DNA of 64,000 bases from Xylophilus sp. Leaf220. GTDB lineage: Bacteria > Pseudomonadota > Gammaproteobacteria > Burkholderiales > Burkholderiaceae_C. Of the stretch, positions 46,209 through 55,017 are shown in pieces. The notes below the pieces were generated by a model. It worked only from the letters and a program-made list of their open reading frames with translations, made no database searches and had not been told where the DNA came from. Location of the stretch: NCBI RefSeq assembly GCF_001421705.1, contig NZ_LMKO01000001.1:424170-488169 (forward strand), given 5' to 3'. The position numbers and the translations under genes were made by a program. Numbering within the stretch: position 1 is the stretch's first letter; every line of letters begins with the position of its first letter.

Positions 46209-46714
46209 TGCAAAACAGATACCGACTTTTTTTGGGATCGGTAGGACGGCAACATGGGTTCACCTTGATCGAACTCATGATCGTCGTCGCCATCGTGGGG
46301 ATCCTTGCAGCCATCGCGTACCCCTCGTATGTCGAATCCGTTCGCAAAGGACGCCGTGCGCAGGCCCGCACCGCATTGGCCGAACTGATGCAGCAACAGG
46401 AACGTTTCATGACCCAGCGCGGCACCTATGTCGCCTTCACCAATACGGCGGGCACAGTAAATCCTGCCGTTCCCTTTAAAACCTTCTCGGGCGATTCCCA
46501 AACCACCGCGGCGTTCTTGCTCTCTGCTCAAGCTTGTCCCGATGCACAAGGAAACAGTCTCGGCATGCGGGAGTGTGTACGGATCGTTGCGCGGCCTTCT
46601 GCTGCCAATCCTGATCCTCGGATCACCGAGTTGCGGCTAACCAGTACGGGCCAGCGCGATTGCCTTGATGGCTCCAACACCGTACAGAACAACTCGAGGA
46701 TATGTTGGCCATGA
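46205..46714 (+). CDS. pilE: PilE-type minor pilin
   Basis: 169 aa. Leader RQHG|FTLIELMIVVAIVGILAAIAYPSY, the full class IVa pilin N terminus, followed by ESVRKGRRAQARTALAELMQQQERFM, and a C-terminal pair of cysteines (RDCLDGSN...SRICWP) forming the D-region loop. Together with the position after pilY1, this makes it the minor pilin PilE rather than the major subunit. It overlaps fimT. Confidence 0.88.
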   Translation: MMQNRYRLFLGSVGRQHGFTLIELMIVVAIVGILAAIAYPSYVESVRKGRRAQARTALAELMQQQERFMTQRGTYVAFTNTAGTVNPAVPFKTFSGDSQTTAAFLLSAQACPDAQGNSLGMRECVRIVARPSAANPDPRITELRLTSTGQRDCLDGSNTVQNNSRICWP

Positions 46715-47319
46715 GCACCACTAATTCTTTAGGCGGCAAGCATGAACTGCCAGCTTGGCGACGATCGGGCGGCTTTACGCTCATTGAGTTGATGGTGACC
46801 ATCTCGATTGCCGCAGTTTTATTGGCTGTTGGTGTGCCCAGTTTTGTCGCGTTTCAGCGGAATTCCGAACTGAGCGGTGCAGCGAACAGCCTATTGAGCG
46901 CCATCAACGCAGTGCGTGGTGAAGCGATGAAGGAAAACACGAACTCTTTCATCGTTCCAAATTCCGGAGCATGGGAAAATGGCTGGACGCTGTTCGTAGA
47001 TAACGATCTCGACAATACCAAAAGCGCCGGCGACCGCGTAATCGCTACTTACAACACTCCGCTGCCAAGTTATTTCGAGGTAGTGGGTAACGGGACCGCC
47101 TTCGAGTCCACTCCCTACATTTCCTTCAATGGTTCGGGCTATCCCCGCGCAACTGGCAGCACTCTTGCCGATCAGACCTTGACCATCCAGCGCAAAGACA
47201 TCAGCGGTACGCAGCAACTGGAACAGACGCGCCGCATCAAGGTCTCCAAGACTGGTCGTGTCCGCGTGTGCAAACCTCTCAGTTCTTCTGATGCCGACTG
47301 CAGTAGTTCAGGCTCGTGA
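46711..47319 (+). CDS. fimT: FimT/GspH-family pseudopilin
   Basis: 202 aa. Leader RRSGG|FTLIELMVTISIAAVLLAVGVPSF, then the GspH/FimT globular domain (NSLLSAINAVRGEAMKEN, and KVSKTGRVRVCK at the end). Two starts are possible, ATG 46702 and ATG 46711; the latter gives the ATGA overlap seen throughout this operon. It overlaps the RibD-like gene by four bases (GTGA). Confidence 0.85.
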   Translation: MSTTNSLGGKHELPAWRRSGGFTLIELMVTISIAAVLLAVGVPSFVAFQRNSELSGAANSLLSAINAVRGEAMKENTNSFIVPNSGAWENGWTLFVDNDLDNTKSAGDRVIATYNTPLPSYFEVVGNGTAFESTPYISFNGSGYPRATGSTLADQTLTIQRKDISGTQQLEQTRRIKVSKTGRVRVCKPLSSSDADCSSSGS

Positions 47320-48014
47320 TGGTCGCGGAACATGCAGAGCGTGCAGCAAGGACGGCTGATCGGATTCCCTATGTCCGCCTTAAGGTGGCCATTTCGTTAG
47401 ACGGACATACCGCACTCCTTAATGGGTCCAGCAAATGGATTACCGGAGAACAAGCGCGGATGGACGGCCATGCATGGCGCGCGAAGGCGGATGCGATTGT
47501 CACCGGCATCGGTACCGTCTTGGCGGATGACCCGTTGCTAAACGTCCGTTTAGTGGGTCGTAAGGTTCAGCCCACCCTCGCAATTGTGGACAGCAAGCTT
47601 CGCACACCACCGAACGCGCGCTTGTTTGACGTTCCAGACCGTGAGGTACTGGTATACACAACTCAGGCAGCTGCCTTGCGTCGCCCTGCCCTCAAGCGCA
47701 ACAACGCATGCATTGTTGCGCTACCTGAGCAAAACGGCCAGGTGAATTTGGCCGCTATGGTCGCAGATCTGACTCAAAGGGGTCTGAGCATTCTGCATGT
47801 CGAAGCAGGCAGCACGCTCAATGGTGCCTTCCTTAACAACGGCTTGGTAGACGAGTTGGTCATCTACGTAGGACCACAACTGCTAGGTCGTGGGTTGCCG
47901 CTAGCCCAATTGGAAAAATTGACAAGTTTGGATCACGCCACCCGTCTTGAATTCGTGTCTGCCGACATGGTGGGCGATGACATCCGGGTGGTGGCGCGCG
48001 TCGTCCGGCGGTAG
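47316..48014 (+). CDS. RibD reductase domain protein without the deaminase domain
   Basis: 232 aa of the RibD C-terminal (dihydrofolate reductase-like) fold: RIPYVRLKVAISLDGHTAL, SKWITGEQARMDGHAWRAKADAIVTGIGTVLADDPLLNVR, ILHVEAGSTLNGAFL and VDELVIYVGPQLLG. Bacterial RibD has about 145 residues of zinc deaminase before this, with HAE and PCxxxGxTPPC motifs; none of it is present here, only about 18 residues replace it. It starts GTG/ATG overlapping fimT and is followed by ribE 69 bases later. Its base composition matches the pilin genes, not ribE. It could supply the reductase step of riboflavin synthesis or be an unrelated RibD2-type reductase. Confidence 0.8.
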   Translation: MMVAEHAERAARTADRIPYVRLKVAISLDGHTALLNGSSKWITGEQARMDGHAWRAKADAIVTGIGTVLADDPLLNVRLVGRKVQPTLAIVDSKLRTPPNARLFDVPDREVLVYTTQAAALRRPALKRNNACIVALPEQNGQVNLAAMVADLTQRGLSILHVEAGSTLNGAFLNNGLVDELVIYVGPQLLGRGLPLAQLEKLTSLDHATRLEFVSADMVGDDIRVVARVVRR

Positions 48015-48083
48015 CGCTAGATGGGCGACGGTCTGGTTGACCCTCGGGACCGACCCGGCCCCAATCCCTGCGAAAATATCCGG

Positions 48084-48821
48084 ATGTTCACCGGAATCAT
48101 CACTGGCGTGGGGCGCATCGGCGCCGTGGAAGACCTGGGCACTACAGTCCAGCAGCAATTCGGCAAGCGGCTCACGCTGGAGGCGCCGCCCGGCTACCTG
48201 GACGACGTAGGTCTCGGCGACAGCATCGCGCTCAACGGCGCGTGCATGACGGTCACCGGCTTCGATCCGGCCGCCGGCCGGTTCACCATCGACATCTCGG
48301 CCGAGTCGCTCGACAAGACTGCGGGCCTCGACGGCGTCGGCACGCCGATCAACCTCGAGAAGGCGCTGCGCGCGCACGACCGCCTCGGCGGCCACATCGT
48401 GTCGGGGCATGTGGACGGGATCGGCACGGTGCTGCGCTTCGCACCCGTCGGCGAAAGCTACGATCTGCAGATCGAGGCGCCGGCGTTTCTGGCGCGCTAC
48501 CTGGCGTACAAGGGCTCGATCACGGTCAACGGGGTGAGCCTCACCGTCAACCGGGTGGACGACGTGGCCGGCGGTGCGGCCGTCGTGCATATCAACCTGA
48601 TCCCGCACACGGTACAGAATACGGCGCTGCATGCGCTGCAGGCCGGCGGCGCGGTCAACCTCGAGATCGACACCGTGGCGCGCTATGTCGAGCGCATGCT
48701 GTCGATGGCCGCTTTGCCCTCCGCGGCAGCTCCTGCCACGGCGACGCGGGCACCTGCGGTTGCCGCCGACGCTCCTTCACATTCCCCTTCCCACCAGGCC
48801 CCGGGCCTGCCTTCCGCATGA
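48084..48821 (+). CDS. ribE: Riboflavin synthase alpha chain
   Basis: Dismutes two 6,7-dimethyl-8-ribityllumazine to riboflavin. Two lumazine-binding repeats: MFTGIITGVGRI...NGACMTVTGFD and GGHIVSGHVDGIG...NGVSLTVNRVDD. 245 aa, with an extra Ala/Pro/Ser-rich tail of about 40 residues beyond the usual length. ATG 48084 gives the universal MFTGII start. No FMN riboswitch motif was found in the short gap 48015-48083. It overlaps ribB by ATGA. Confidence 0.95.
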   Translation: MFTGIITGVGRIGAVEDLGTTVQQQFGKRLTLEAPPGYLDDVGLGDSIALNGACMTVTGFDPAAGRFTIDISAESLDKTAGLDGVGTPINLEKALRAHDRLGGHIVSGHVDGIGTVLRFAPVGESYDLQIEAPAFLARYLAYKGSITVNGVSLTVNRVDDVAGGAAVVHINLIPHTVQNTALHALQAGGAVNLEIDTVARYVERMLSMAALPSAAAPATATRAPAVAADAPSHSPSHQAPGLPSA

Positions 48822-49936
48822 GCGCCCTGACCCCCGTTTCCGTTTCGCCGGTCGAAGAGATCGTCGCCGAGCTGCGCGCCGGCCGCATCGTCATCCTGGT
48901 GGACGAGGAAGACCGCGAGAACGAGGGCGATCTCGTCATCGCGGCCGACCATGTCAGCGCCGAATCGATCAACTTCATGGCCCGCCATGCGCGCGGGCTG
49001 ATCTGCCTGACCCTCTCGCGCGACATGTGTGAGCGGCTGCAGCTGCCGCCGATGGTGACGCGCAACGGCGGCAAGTATTCGACCGCGTTCACCGTGTCGA
49101 TCGAGGCGGCCGAGGGCGTGACCACCGGCATCTCCGCCGCCGACCGGGCCCGCACGGTGCAGGCTGCGGTGGCGCGCGACGCGCAGGCCAGCGACCTGGT
49201 GCAGCCCGGGCACATCTTTCCGCTGCAGGCGGTCGACGGCGGCGTGCTGATGCGGGCCGGCCATACCGAGGCTGGCTGCGACCTGGCCGCGATGGCCGGC
49301 TGCAGCCCTGCATCGGTCATCTGCGAGGTGATGAACGACGACGGCACGATGGCGCGCCTGCCCGACCTGCAGATCTTCGCCGCGCAGCACGGCCTGAAGA
49401 TCGGCACGATCGCCGACCTGATCGAGCACCGCAGCCGCCACGATTCGCTGGTCGAGAAGATCGGCAGCCGGACCCTCAATACCGCTGCCGGCCCGTTCAC
49501 CGCCCATGCGTTCCGCGACAAGCCGAGCCGGGGCGTGCACCTGGCCCTGGTGCGCGGCGAGTGGGCGCCCGACGACGTGGTGCCGGCCCGGGTGCACGAG
49601 CCGCTGTCGGTGCTGGATGCGCTGGAGGTCGACCGCAACATGCACAGCTGGACGCTCGACGCCAGCCTGCGCCATGTGGCCGACGAAGGCAGGGGCGTGG
49701 TGGTGCTGCTGAACTGCGGCGAAGGCGCGGACGAGCTGCTCGCGCAATTCGAGGGCACCGCCCGCGCGGCCCAGGCGCCCGAGCGCGGCCGCATGGATCT
49801 GCGCACCTACGGCATCGGCGCGCAGATCCTGCGCGAATGCGGCGTGCGCCGGATGAATCTGCTCGGCGCGCCGCGCCGCATGCCCAGCATGACCGGCTAC
49901 GGCCTGGAGTTGGTCGGCTATCTCCAGAAGGACTGA
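48818..49936 (+). CDS. ribB: DHBP synthase fused to a degenerate GTP cyclohydrolase II-like domain
   Basis: 372 aa. Residues about 1-205 are 3,4-dihydroxy-2-butanone-4-phosphate synthase, with [19 protein letters not shown] and [17 protein letters not shown] intact. The RibA-like part (about 210-372) lacks the zinc-binding cysteine cluster (CLTGD...RCDCG in active enzymes), reading [17 protein letters not shown] instead, and keeps only the later [13 protein letters not shown]. The protein is therefore probably monofunctional, the RibBX arrangement known in several proteobacteria; a true ribA must lie elsewhere. Confidence 0.9.
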   Translation: MSALTPVSVSPVEEIVAELRAGRIVILVDEEDRENEGDLVIAADHVSAESINFMARHARGLICLTLSRDMCERLQLPPMVTRNGGKYSTAFTVSIEAAEGVTTGISAADRARTVQAAVARDAQASDLVQPGHIFPLQAVDGGVLMRAGHTEAGCDLAAMAGCSPASVICEVMNDDGTMARLPDLQIFAAQHGLKIGTIADLIEHRSRHDSLVEKIGSRTLNTAAGPFTAHAFRDKPSRGVHLALVRGEWAPDDVVPARVHEPLSVLDALEVDRNMHSWTLDASLRHVADEGRGVVVLLNCGEGADELLAQFEGTARAAQAPERGRMDLRTYGIGAQILRECGVRRMNLLGAPRRMPSMTGYGLELVGYLQKD

Positions 49937-49940
49937 AAAA

Positions 49941-50405
49941 ATGTTGGGTGCAGACAAAGGCCAGGGCGTGCGCGCCGACGGCCGCAAGCTTTCGATCGGC
50001 ATCGTGCAGGCCCGCTTCAACGCCGGCATCACCGATGCCCTGGCCGCCGCCTGCCGCGCAGAACTGATAGCGCTGGGCGTGGCCGACAAGAACATCGAGC
50101 ACGTCCTGGTGCCCGGCGCGCTCGAAGTGCCGCTGGCCCTGCAGGCGATGGCGGCGGCCGGCCGGCACGACGCGCTGGTCGCGCTCGGCTGCATCATCCG
50201 CGGCGAGACCTACCACTTCGAACTGGTGGCCAACGAATCGGGCGCGGGCGTGACCCGCGTGTCGCTGGACCACCGCCTGCCGATCGCCAATGCGATCCTC
50301 ACCACCGAAAACCTCGAACAAGCCGTGGCGCGACAGACCGAAAAGGGTCGCGACGCGGCACAGGTCGCCGTCGAGATGGCGAACCTGCTGGACACCCTGA
50401 CATGA
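49941..50405 (+). CDS. ribH: 6,7-dimethyl-8-ribityllumazine synthase
   Basis: Condenses the DHBP product with 5-amino-6-ribitylaminouracil. 154 aa. [14 protein letters not shown] at the start, [33 protein letters not shown] with the catalytic His, and [15 protein letters not shown] 49941 follows AAGGACTGAAAAA, which contains the ribB stop. It overlaps nusB (ATGA). Confidence 0.95.
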   Translation: MLGADKGQGVRADGRKLSIGIVQARFNAGITDALAAACRAELIALGVADKNIEHVLVPGALEVPLALQAMAAAGRHDALVALGCIIRGETYHFELVANESGAGVTRVSLDHRLPIANAILTTENLEQAVARQTEKGRDAAQVAVEMANLLDTLT

Positions 50406-50974
50406 CCGAAGACAAAGAAATCCCCGCCGTCGAATCCCCTGCGGGCCCCGCCCCCGCGGCATCTGCCGCTCCGACGAAGAAGCCTGGCACCACCAGCACC
50501 GGCGCCCGCAAGGCTTCCGCCAAGCCGCCGCGCAGCCGCTCGCGCGAATTCGCGCTCCAGGCTCTCTACCAGTACCTGGTGGGCCACAACGAGCCCACCG
50601 CGATCGACCACTTCACCCGCGACCTGTCGGGCTTCCACAAGGCCGATGCGGTGCACTACGACGCCCTGCTGCACGGCTGCATCGCCGACGTGGACCTGCA
50701 GAACGGCCTGATCGAGCCCCTGCTCGACCGCAAGCTGACCGAACTGTCGCCGATCGAGCACGCGGTAATGTGGATCGGCGTCTACGAGTTCCGCAACTGC
50801 CTCGACGTGCCGTGGCGGGTGGTGATCAACGAGTGCATCGAACTGGCCAAGGAGTTCGGCGGCACCGACGGCCACAAGTACGTCAACGGCGTGCTGAACG
50901 GCCTCGCACCGTCCCTGCGCGCAGCCGAAGTCGCCGCCGACCGTTCGCGCAACGTCGGCACCGCCTCCGCATGA
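50402..50974 (+). CDS. nusB: Transcription antitermination factor NusB
   Basis: Helical RNA-binding partner of NusE (S10) in rRNA antitermination. The NusB fold starts at about residue 40 with [15 protein letters not shown] and ends with [29 protein letters not shown]. The first 40 residues are a Pro/Ala/Ser/Lys-rich extension not found in E. coli NusB. 190 aa. Coupled to ribH and to the aminotransferase gene. Confidence 0.94.
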   Translation: MTEDKEIPAVESPAGPAPAASAAPTKKPGTTSTGARKASAKPPRSRSREFALQALYQYLVGHNEPTAIDHFTRDLSGFHKADAVHYDALLHGCIADVDLQNGLIEPLLDRKLTELSPIEHAVMWIGVYEFRNCLDVPWRVVINECIELAKEFGGTDGHKYVNGVLNGLAPSLRAAEVAADRSRNVGTASA

Positions 50975-52167
50975 GCGGGCCGCTGCGGATCTCCCGTCGC
51001 GCCGAGAAGATCGAGCCCTTCTATGTGATGGAAGTGGCCAAGGCGGCGGTGGAGCGCGCCCGCGCGGTGGCCGACAGCGGGCAGCCGATGATCTTCCTCA
51101 ACATCGGCGAGCCGGACTTCACCGCGCCGCCGCGGGTGCAGGAGGCCGCCGCCCGTGCGGTGCATGCCGGCACCACCCAGTACACCCCGGCGATGGGCCT
51201 GCCCGCGCTGCGGGAGCGCATCTCGCACTGGTACGCCGAGCGCTTCGGCATCATGGTGCCGGCGCGCCGGATCGCGGTGACGGCGGGCGCCTCGGCCGCC
51301 CTGCAGCTCGCCTGCCTGGCGCTGGTGGATGCCGGCGACGAGGTGCTGATGCCCGACCCCAGCTATCCGTGCAACCGGCATTTCGTGAGCGCCGCCGAAG
51401 GCACGGCGGTGATGGTGCCGACGACCGCGGCCGACCGTTTCCAGCTCAACGCCGCGCAGGTCGAAGCCGCCTGGACCGCACGTACCCGTGGCGTGCTGCT
51501 GGCCTCGCCCTCCAACCCCACCGGCACCTCGATCCACCCCGACGAGCTGCGGCGCATCCATGCCGCTGTGCGGGCCCGCGACGGCATCACCATCGTCGAC
51601 GAGATCTACCTGGGCCTGAGCTACGACGCCACCTTCGGCCAGTCGGCCCTGGCGCTGGGCGACGACATCGTCAGCATCAACAGCTTCAGCAAGTACTTCC
51701 ACATGACCGGTTGGCGGCTCGGCTGGCTGGTGGTGCCGGATGCGCTGGTGCCGGTGGTGGAGCGCTTGGCGCAGAACCTCTTCATCTGCGCCAGCACCGT
51801 CGCCCAGCATGCGGCGCTCGCCTGCTTCGAGCCCGACAGCATCGCCGAGTACGAACGCCGCCGGGCCGAATTCAAGGCGCGCCGCGATTTCTTCATCCCC
51901 GCGCTGGCCGCCGCCGGGCTGCCGGTGGCGGTGATGCCCGACGGCGCCTTCTACGCCTGGGCCGACTGCACCGACGCCTGCAAGCGCCTGGGCGTGGCCG
52001 ACAGCTGGGAGCTGGCCTTCGCCCTGATGGACCGCGCGGGCATCGCCGTCACGCCGGGCCGCGACTTCGGCAGTGCCGGCACCGCGCAGCACATCCGCTT
52101 CTCCACCGCCAGCTCGATGGCGCATCTGCAGGAAGCGGCGGCGCGGCTGCAGGCGCTGCTGGCGTAG
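50971..52167 (+). CDS. Class I/II PLP-dependent aminotransferase
   Basis: 398 aa fold-type I aminotransferase. [62 protein letters not shown] and the PLP lysine in [17 protein letters not shown]. AspC/AlaA-like in pattern; the substrate cannot be set by eye. In this neighbourhood a pyridoxal-5'-phosphate aminotransferase coupled to nusB is common in Burkholderiales. Confidence 0.9.
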   Translation: MSGPLRISRRAEKIEPFYVMEVAKAAVERARAVADSGQPMIFLNIGEPDFTAPPRVQEAAARAVHAGTTQYTPAMGLPALRERISHWYAERFGIMVPARRIAVTAGASAALQLACLALVDAGDEVLMPDPSYPCNRHFVSAAEGTAVMVPTTAADRFQLNAAQVEAAWTARTRGVLLASPSNPTGTSIHPDELRRIHAAVRARDGITIVDEIYLGLSYDATFGQSALALGDDIVSINSFSKYFHMTGWRLGWLVVPDALVPVVERLAQNLFICASTVAQHAALACFEPDSIAEYERRRAEFKARRDFFIPALAAAGLPVAVMPDGAFYAWADCTDACKRLGVADSWELAFALMDRAGIAVTPGRDFGSAGTAQHIRFSTASSMAHLQEAAARLQALLA

Positions 52168-52187
52168 TTGCTGCACCGCGCATCGCC

Positions 52188-52607
52188 ATGGCCTTCTCGT
52201 TTCCGATCCGGGTCTACTGGGAAGACACCGATGCCGGCGGCATCGTCTTCTACGCCAACTACCTGAAGTTCTTCGAGCGTGCCCGCACCGAATGGCTGCG
52301 CTCGCTCGGCCACGGCCAGCAGCGGCTGCGCGAGGCGACCGGCGGCATGTTCGTGGTGCTGGAAACGCAGGTGCGCTACCGGCAGCCGGCGCGTCTCGAC
52401 GACGAACTCCTTGTAACAGCACGCCTGCAGGACAACCGCGGCGCGTCACTGACAATCGCCCAGCAAGCCTTCTGCACCACGGCGCCCGACCCCTCCGGTG
52501 CGCCGACGCTGCTGTGCGAAGGAACCATTCGCATCGGCTGGGTCGAAGCCTCTACACTGCGGCCCGCACGGATCCCGCCGCAACTCCTGGAAGTCCTCAA
52601 GAAATGA
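52188..52607 (+). CDS. ybgC: YbgC, acyl-CoA thioesterase of the Tol-Pal cluster
   Basis: 139 aa. RVYWEDTDAGGIVFYANYLKFFERARTEWL with the catalytic Asp, then TQVRYRQPARLDDELLV. The start of the tol operon. It overlaps tolQ (ATGA). Confidence 0.95.
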   Translation: MAFSFPIRVYWEDTDAGGIVFYANYLKFFERARTEWLRSLGHGQQRLREATGGMFVVLETQVRYRQPARLDDELLVTARLQDNRGASLTIAQQAFCTTAPDPSGAPTLLCEGTIRIGWVEASTLRPARIPPQLLEVLKK

Positions 52608-53299
52608 ACCAACAAGACATGTCCATCCTGCACCTGGTACTCAATGCCAGCTGGGTGGTACAGGCCGTGATGCTGCTGCTGATGGGCGTCTCGATCGCCA
52701 GCTGGGCGGCGATCTTCCGCAAGTTCTTCGCGCTGCGCCGGATCAAGGCGCTCAACGAAGACTTCGAGCGCGAATTCTGGTCGGGTACCAGCCTCAACGA
52801 CCTCTTCGCGGCCGCCGCGTCCAACGCCAAGAATGCCGGCCCGATGGAGCGCATCTTCGCGAGCGGCATGCGCGAGTACCAGAAGCTGCGCGAGCGCCGT
52901 GTGGCCGATCCCGGCACCCTGCTCGACGGCGCGCGCCGTGCGATGCGGGCCAGCTTCCAGCGCGAGATGGACATGGTCGAATCGAACATGTCCTTCATGG
53001 CCACGGTCGGCTCGGTCTCGCCCTACGTGGGCCTGTTCGGCACGGTCTGGGGGATCATGCATGCGTTCACCGGCCTGTCGGCCCTGGCGCAGGTCACGCT
53101 GAGCACGGTGGCCCCCGGCATCGCCGAGGCGCTGGTCGCCACGGCCATCGGCCTGTTCGCGGCGATTCCGGCCGTCGTCGCCTATAACCGCTTCTCCCGG
53201 GACATCGACCGGGTATCCATCCACCAGGAGACCTTCATCGAGGAGTTCTCCAACATCCTGCAGCGCAACCTCGGCGCGCAATCGGCGTCGGGCCACTGA
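52604..53299 (+). CDS. tolQ: TolQ, proton-channel subunit of the Tol-Pal system
   Basis: 231 aa inner-membrane protein of the ExbB/TolQ/MotA family with three helices (about residues 15-37, and the pair around TVGSVSPYVGLFGTVWGIMHAFTGL and GIAEALVATAIGLFAAIPAVVAYN). The proton-path threonines lie in the second and third helices. Drives outer-membrane constriction at division. Confidence 0.96.
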   Translation: MNQQDMSILHLVLNASWVVQAVMLLLMGVSIASWAAIFRKFFALRRIKALNEDFEREFWSGTSLNDLFAAAASNAKNAGPMERIFASGMREYQKLRERRVADPGTLLDGARRAMRASFQREMDMVESNMSFMATVGSVSPYVGLFGTVWGIMHAFTGLSALAQVTLSTVAPGIAEALVATAIGLFAAIPAVVAYNRFSRDIDRVSIHQETFIEEFSNILQRNLGAQSASGH

Positions 53300-53323
53300 C
53301 ACCGCGGCCCCCTAGGAGACACG

Positions 53324-53779
<456 letters not shown>

Positions 53780-53806
53780 GCGGCCCCCGGCACCCGACCA
53801 CATTCC

Positions 53807-54856
53807 ATGCTGCACCCCTCCTCCGAACGCAACCCCTTCGCTCCGCCGGAACCCGACGGCACCCCGCGTGCCGTAGGCCTGGCGGTGCTGGCCCACCTGG
53901 CCCTGCTCGCCGCCCTCACCTGGGGCGTGCACTGGAAGACCGCGTCCGACAGCCCGGCGGTCGAGGCGGAACTGTGGTCGGCCGTGCCGAAACAGGCCGC
54001 ACCGCGCGCGGTGGAGACGCCGGTCCCGCCCGCACCGCCGCCGGTCCCGCGCCCGCCGGCGCCCGAGCCACCACCCGCTCCTCCGCCACCGCCGCCCGCA
54101 CCCGCTCCGACGCCGGCGCCGCCGCCCGACACCCGGGACGCCGACATCGCGATGCAGCGCCAGAAAGAACTGCGCGAGAAGGAGAAGGAGCGCCAGCTGC
54201 AACTGGAACAGGCCAGGCAGCAGAAGCTCAAGGAACAACAGCTGAAGGCCGAGAAGGACAAGGCGGAAAAGCTCGCCAAGGACAAGGAAGCCCGCGAGAA
54301 GCAGGCCCAGCTCGACAAGCAGAAGGAGCAGGAGCGGCTGCAGGAAGAGAAGCGCGAGAAGGCCGAGAAGGAAAAGGCCGACAAGGAAAAAGCCGAGAAG
54401 CTCGCCAAGGAAAAGGACGCCCGCGAAAAGCAGGCGCAGCAGGACAAGGCGAAGCAGGCCAAGGCCGAAGCGCAGGCCAACGCCCAGCGCGAAGCCGACC
54501 GCCAGGCGAACCTGAAGCGGATGCAGGGCATGGCGGGCGCCACCGGTGGCGCCACCGCGACCGGCTCCGACCTGCGCTCCTCCGGCCCCTCGGGCGGCTA
54601 CGCAGGCCGGGTGGCGGCCAAGGTCAAGCCCAACATCGTCTTCGCCGACGACGGCCCGGGCAACCCGCGGGCCGAGGTCGAGGTGCGGGCCGCGCCCGAC
54701 GGCACCATCGTCGGCCGCCGGCTCAGCAAGTCGAGCGGCAACCCGGCCTGGGACGATGCGGTGCTCAAGGCGATCGACAAGACCGACACGCTGCCGAAGG
54801 ACATCGACGGCCGGGTGCCCTCCTCGCTGCTGCTGGTGTTCCGGCCGAAGGACTGA
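53807..54856 (+). CDS. tolA: TolA, periplasm-spanning component of the Tol-Pal system
   Basis: 349 aa: one N-terminal helix (AVLAHLALLAALTWGVHW), a Pro-rich linker (about residues 64-105), a long Lys/Glu/Ala coiled coil (about 110-235) and the C-terminal TolA/TonB-like domain ending VPSSLLLVFRPKD. TolB and Pal are not found downstream; the operon ends at the terminator at 54946-54973. Confidence 0.93.
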   Translation: MLHPSSERNPFAPPEPDGTPRAVGLAVLAHLALLAALTWGVHWKTASDSPAVEAELWSAVPKQAAPRAVETPVPPAPPPVPRPPAPEPPPAPPPPPPAPAPTPAPPPDTRDADIAMQRQKELREKEKERQLQLEQARQQKLKEQQLKAEKDKAEKLAKDKEAREKQAQLDKQKEQERLQEEKREKAEKEKADKEKAEKLAKEKDAREKQAQQDKAKQAKAEAQANAQREADRQANLKRMQGMAGATGGATATGSDLRSSGPSGGYAGRVAAKVKPNIVFADDGPGNPRAEVEVRAAPDGTIVGRRLSKSSGNPAWDDAVLKAIDKTDTLPKDIDGRVPSSLLLVFRPKD

Positions 54857-54886
54857 TCCGCCGCCTTTTGCGAGCGGAAACGGGCT

Positions 54887-54930
54887 GTAGCCGGCGTCCG
54901 GCGCCGACATCCAGCTACTGTTTCGATAGC
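54887..54930 (+). repeat. Two-hairpin dispersed repeat, copy 6
   Basis: GTAGCCGGCGTCC...GGCGCCGAC, then AGCTA and TCGATAGC at 54923-54930. It lies 31 bases after the tolA stop and directly before the strong terminator. Confidence 0.65.
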
Positions 54931-54945
54931 AAAAGACAAAAAAAA

Positions 54946-54973
54946 GCCCGCTGGCATCGCCAGCGGGCTTTTT
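54946..54973. terminator. Bidirectional rho-independent terminator between tolA and acnB
   Basis: Stem GCCCGCTGGC (54946-54955) / GCCAGCGGGC (54959-54968) with loop ATC, five T after it (54969-54973) and a run of eight or more A before it. It serves the plus-strand tol operon and the minus-strand acnB gene, which converge here. Confidence 0.9.
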
Positions 54974-55017
54974 GCTTGGTGCTGGCTACCGGGCGCTTGC
55001 GCGCCCGGTGCGGCCGG

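Noticed and set aside
48015-48083. FMN riboswitch before ribE
   Set aside because: The gap is only 69 bases and shows none of the conserved RFN-element blocks.
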